Below are positions 31,991-34,689 of a stretch of DNA of 34,689 nt, piece after piece (position 1 is the first letter of the stretch; each line of letters begins with the position of its first letter). A model generated the notes under the pieces. The model searched no databases. It saw only the letters and a list, made by a program, of their open reading frames with translations, and had not been told where the DNA came from. The stretch comes from Myxococcus xanthus (GTDB lineage: Bacteria; Myxococcota; Myxococcia; Myxococcales; Myxococcaceae), in the NCBI RefSeq assembly GCF_013116825.1, contig NZ_JABFNS010000100.1, forward strand, positions 1 through 34,689, in the 5' to 3' direction. Made by a program: the position numbers and the translations under genes.

Positions 31991-32971
31991 GTGGAAGCCT
32001 CGTCCCACCAGGCCTGCCCCCGCTGCCAGTCGCCTCGCGCCGCCGGGCCGGAGTGCCCCCGCTGCGGCATCATCTACGCCAAGGCGGAGGCCCGGGCGGC
32101 GCGTCAGCGCGAGGAAGCCCCTGCAGTGGCGCCCGGGGAACCACCGCCGCTCGTCGACCCCGCATGGCTGGCGACGCCCGACCTGCGCCCGGACGTGCTG
32201 CCACCGGAGACACCCGCCTGGGACGGCGACGCCGAGGAGGCCGCGTTCGAGCACCGCCTGCGCACCTGGGCCATCCCCGTGGCGCTCCTGGTGTCCTACG
32301 TGGCGCTGAACGGCAACTTCAGCGCCTTCGCGGCCCGGCTCATCACCATGCCGTTCCATGAGCTGGGCCACGCCATGACGGCCTGGTTCTGCGGCCGGTC
32401 CGCGTTCCCCACGCTGTGGAAGACGGCCATCTTCGGCCGCTCCTATCTCCTCGCGCTGATGCTCGCCGCGGCGCTGGGCGCGTGGGCGTGGCGGGGGTGG
32501 AGGCGCCGTCAGTGGCTGTGGGTGGCCTGTGGCGCGAGCCTGCTGGCGCTTCAAGCCGTGGGCACGCTGCTGCTGTCCCCGCAGACGGTGGACATGCTCA
32601 TCACCTTCAACGGCGATGGCGGGATGATGGTGCTGGGCACGGTGATGATGCTGACCATCTACGCCCCGGCGGGCAGCTACCTCCACAAGCAGGCCCTGCG
32701 CTGGGGCTTCCTGGGGCTCGGCGCGCTGTCGCTCGTGGACGGCCTCCTCACGTGGTGGAAGTCGAAGAAGGACTTCAACGCCATCCCCTTTGGCAGGATG
32801 GAAGGCGTGGGCCTGAGCGACGCCAGCAAGCTGGTGGGGATGCCCCACAACTGGGGCGAGCACCAGCTCATCGGCAGGTACCTGACGGTGGCCACCGTGT
32901 GCTTCGCGGTGGTCGCCGGGGTGTACGTGGTGCAGTTCGTGCGCGGCAGGGCCCGGCTCGCCGCGCGCTGA
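31991..32971 (+). CDS. Membrane protein with zinc ribbon and HEXXH motif
   Basis: A 326-residue protein with an N-terminal zinc ribbon (CPRC at 9-12, CPRC at 22-25, then GIIYAKA), a Pro/Ala-rich linker to about residue 90, and then about six predicted membrane segments (near 92-108, 110-130, 150-168, 175-196, 212-232, 240-256 and 298-318). Within a membrane-associated helix it has FHELGHAMTAW (122-132), a perfect HEXXH motif, as in site-2-protease-like (M50) zinc peptidases; the distal ligand is not clear (MPHNWGEHQ near 284-292 is a candidate). The start is a GTG at 31991 with GGAG four bases upstream. Probably an integral membrane metalloprotease or a related non-catalytic protein. It converges on the MBL gene with 20 bases between the stops. 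Confidence 0.85.
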   Translation: MEASSHQACPRCQSPRAAGPECPRCGIIYAKAEARAARQREEAPAVAPGEPPPLVDPAWLATPDLRPDVLPPETPAWDGDAEEAAFEHRLRTWAIPVALLVSYVALNGNFSAFAARLITMPFHELGHAMTAWFCGRSAFPTLWKTAIFGRSYLLALMLAAALGAWAWRGWRRRQWLWVACGASLLALQAVGTLLLSPQTVDMLITFNGDGGMMVLGTVMMLTIYAPAGSYLHKQALRWGFLGLGALSLVDGLLTWWKSKKDFNAIPFGRMEGVGLSDASKLVGMPHNWGEHQLIGRYLTVATVCFAVVAGVYVVQFVRGRARLAAR

Positions 32972-32991
32972 GTCCCCGCGCGGCGGACACG

Positions 32992-34527
32992 TCACGCCGC
33001 GCCGCCGAAGGGCCACACGAAGCCAGGGTGGCGCACCACCTCCGGCGTCCTCGCGCCCCTCCAGCGCAGCGACTCTCCCGGCCGCAGCACCAGGGGCCTG
33101 GGAACGTCCTTCATCGTCCGCCGGACCTCGGCGAGCCGCTCCGGATAGGGGTCCGCGTCCGGGTTCTCATCCAGGTGACTGGCGCCGCTCACGGGCTCGC
33201 CAGGGTAGCCCGCGTAGCGAGGCCCCATGCCCTCGCGCCAGTACCAGGGCGCCCCGCCGTCCGCGCAGGGCACCACGTAGCGCGCGCCCAGCAAGGCGCC
33301 ATAGCGCAGCGCCTCCTCTGGCCCGGCCATGAGCCGCTGCGGCGCCTTCAGCATGGCGCGGGGGACGTTGACCAGGAACGCCTCCAGCGTGGTGAAGCCA
33401 AAGAAGATGGGTGCCAGCCGGAAGCCGCGGACGCCGCAGAAGAGCACGTCCACGGGAGCCTCGCGGCGCACGCGCCGGCACACCGCCGCCATGTCTCCGC
33501 GCACGTCGTGCCCCGAGTCCGCGAAGAACGCCGCGGAGAAGCCGGGCGCCCGCACCAGCCACGCGTTGCCCTCATTGAAGAGGTCCGGATACGGGCCTTC
33601 TCCATCCGTGGGCTGCTCGCCGTAGAACGGCAGCGCGCGCACGGTGACGTCACCCACCTGCCGGGACTCACCCCAGCGCAAGGGCTCCACACGCGTGAAG
33701 CCCAGCTGCGCCAGCCGCAAGGCACAGTCCGTGGAGAAGAGGCTCTCACGCGCCACCGCCGGCACGAAGATGCGCGTGTCGCGAGGCAACTGCAGCAACG
33801 AGCCCAGGTGGAAGTGGTCCCCATGTGAATGGGTGATGACCACCGCGTCCACGCGTCCCACGTCGCGGGGCTGCATCGGCGGATAGCCCGGCGCGTCCAC
33901 CGCGCCCTCGGGCCGGAAGTACGGGTCCACCAGCACGCGTCCCTCGCGGCCCGCGACCAGCACCGTGTTGTGCCCCACGAAGAGCGCCCCCGGAGAGGGC
34001 ACCTCCACGGGCGCTTCGTGACGCACGAGCCAGCCCGCCTGCCCAAGGTCCGCCACCAACTCCGCCAGCAGGGGCAGCGCCGCGAAGGCCCGAAGCTCCG
34101 CGCGCGTGGAGCCGCGCGCGAGCGCCGCGAAGAAGTCCGCCACGGCGGGCCACTCGGACGCACGCACGGGTACATCCAGGCCCAGCTCATCCTGGCGAAG
34201 GTGCAGCACGCGCGGCCGGTGTCGCGTGGCCACCGGGAACAGCACGTCGGAGCGCAACACGCGTCGGCCCATGCGCCGCTGCTTGCCCACGCACAGCGCG
34301 GCATAGCGCGGGGTGTCTTCCAGCCAACGCACCAGCGCCTCCGCATCGTGCAGCGCGCCCTCGCGCCCCAGCGTGGCGACGTGCCGCTTCAGCGGGTGAA
34401 AGGCCCGGCGGACAGGACGCGCGGTGGGGCCCTGGATGCTACAGCCCAGGTCCGCGTGGTGGTCATCCTCCGTCCGGGCCGAGGCAAGCACAGCCAGACT
34501 GACGCCCCGGTTCAGGGTGAATTGCAT
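32992..34527 (-). CDS. Metallo-beta-lactamase-fold hydrolase with N-terminal extension
   Basis: A 511-residue protein with an MBL-fold hydrolase in its middle. The metal motif is HSHGDH (H233, H235, D237, H238), preceded by VLVDPYF and DAVVITHS, and later DSGHDVRGDMAAV, a second metal-binding region. The first 180 residues or so are an extension I do not recognise (rich in Arg, with DHHADLGCSIQG near the start). The C-terminal part contains the ADGGAPWYWREG and PYPERLAEVRRTM stretches. Such proteins can be phospholipase-D-like, ulaG-like or nuclease-type hydrolases; its length and DHxxH-type motifs suggest a large relative of UlaG/NAPE-PLD, which is only inference. The ATG at 34527 is preferred over a GTG at 34545. 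Confidence 0.87.
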   Translation of the reverse strand: MQFTLNRGVSLAVLASARTEDDHHADLGCSIQGPTARPVRRAFHPLKRHVATLGREGALHDAEALVRWLEDTPRYAALCVGKQRRMGRRVLRSDVLFPVATRHRPRVLHLRQDELGLDVPVRASEWPAVADFFAALARGSTRAELRAFAALPLLAELVADLGQAGWLVRHEAPVEVPSPGALFVGHNTVLVAGREGRVLVDPYFRPEGAVDAPGYPPMQPRDVGRVDAVVITHSHGDHFHLGSLLQLPRDTRIFVPAVARESLFSTDCALRLAQLGFTRVEPLRWGESRQVGDVTVRALPFYGEQPTDGEGPYPDLFNEGNAWLVRAPGFSAAFFADSGHDVRGDMAAVCRRVRREAPVDVLFCGVRGFRLAPIFFGFTTLEAFLVNVPRAMLKAPQRLMAGPEEALRYGALLGARYVVPCADGGAPWYWREGMGPRYAGYPGEPVSGASHLDENPDADPYPERLAEVRRTMKDVPRPLVLRPGESLRWRGARTPEVVRHPGFVWPFGGAA

Positions 34528-34545
34528 GACGGCGGATGTTGCCAC

Positions 34546-34689
34546 GCGTCACGCGCGGTGCGGCGTTTCTCCAACGTTCGGGCGAGCGGGCGGCCCGTCC
34601 CCCTCACCCGACGGCTCAGGTTGTGACAGGAGCGTGGAAGGCCGGTACCCTTGCCTCCGAATGTCATTGTCAGCCCCCTCGCTCCCCCC
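34546..34689 (+). other. End of window; possible start of a gene
   Basis: The final 144 bases carry the upstream region of the MBL gene. An ATG at 34661 begins a frame (MSLSAPSLP) that runs off the window edge. A TTGTGA (34621-34626) and TACCCT (34646-34651) could be a promoter, with the start site close to the ATG, but the spacing of 19 is long. No ribosome binding site is seen. I cannot tell whether a real gene begins here. Confidence 0.2.

Overview
The window is about 34.7 kb of very GC-rich DNA with tightly packed genes and codon third positions that are almost all G or C. Gene content (a bacterial arginyl-tRNA-protein transferase family enzyme, GlnRS, many lipoproteins, a multi-PAS histidine kinase, a SET-domain protein with a histone-like tail) suggests a myxobacterium, probably Myxococcaceae. 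This is inferred from gene style; no rRNA or other marker is present. I see no tRNA, rRNA, CRISPR array, insertion sequence or phage genes.

Layout. (1) 278-4433, plus strand: opgG, a small overlapping unknown gene and opgH, a unit for osmoregulated periplasmic glucans. (2) 4446-9911: M18 aminopeptidase, a 2-oxoglutarate oxygenase-like protein, an unknown plus-strand gene with a strong terminator, an acyl-CoA dehydrogenase-like protein, a Cys-rich lipoprotein, and a SET methyltransferase with a Lys/Ser/Ala-rich tail. (3) 10007-17295: a DUF423 membrane protein, a small coiled-coil protein, phosphofructokinase PfkB, uracil-DNA glycosylase Mug, a GAF protein, a CysQ-like phosphatase downstream of a triple-PAS histidine kinase, and a GNAT acetyltransferase. 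(4) 17285-21927: a lipoprotein with one haem-binding motif, preceded in the same direction by a gene that has lost its 5' end and carries an apparent frameshift near its 3' end; a beta-lactamase-fold hydrolase with TPR-like repeats starts exactly at the broken edge. (5) 22000-26838: glnS with a hairpin-rich leader, a GT4-type glycosyltransferase, an alpha/beta hydrolase, and Bpt/Ate. (6) 27036-34527: a possible small gene, a GT2 glycosyltransferase translationally coupled to a fold-III PLP decarboxylase, a convergent ATP-grasp ligase, a methyltransferase-like protein, a zinc-ribbon/HEXXH membrane protein, and a metallo-beta-lactamase-fold hydrolase.

How the genes work together. OpgG and OpgH make and process periplasmic beta-glucan. 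OpgH lacks the long N-terminal cytoplasmic part of the E. coli enzyme, and the small gene between the two might encode it separately. The GT2/decarboxylase/ATP-grasp/methyltransferase block could be a small pathway for a modified amino-acid or amine product, but its substrate cannot be read from sequence. Most other genes are single housekeeping or accessory functions. I do not see a clear defence system; the most unusual items are the SET-histone-tail protein, the split OpgH idea, the glnS leader, and the broken gene beside the haem lipoprotein.
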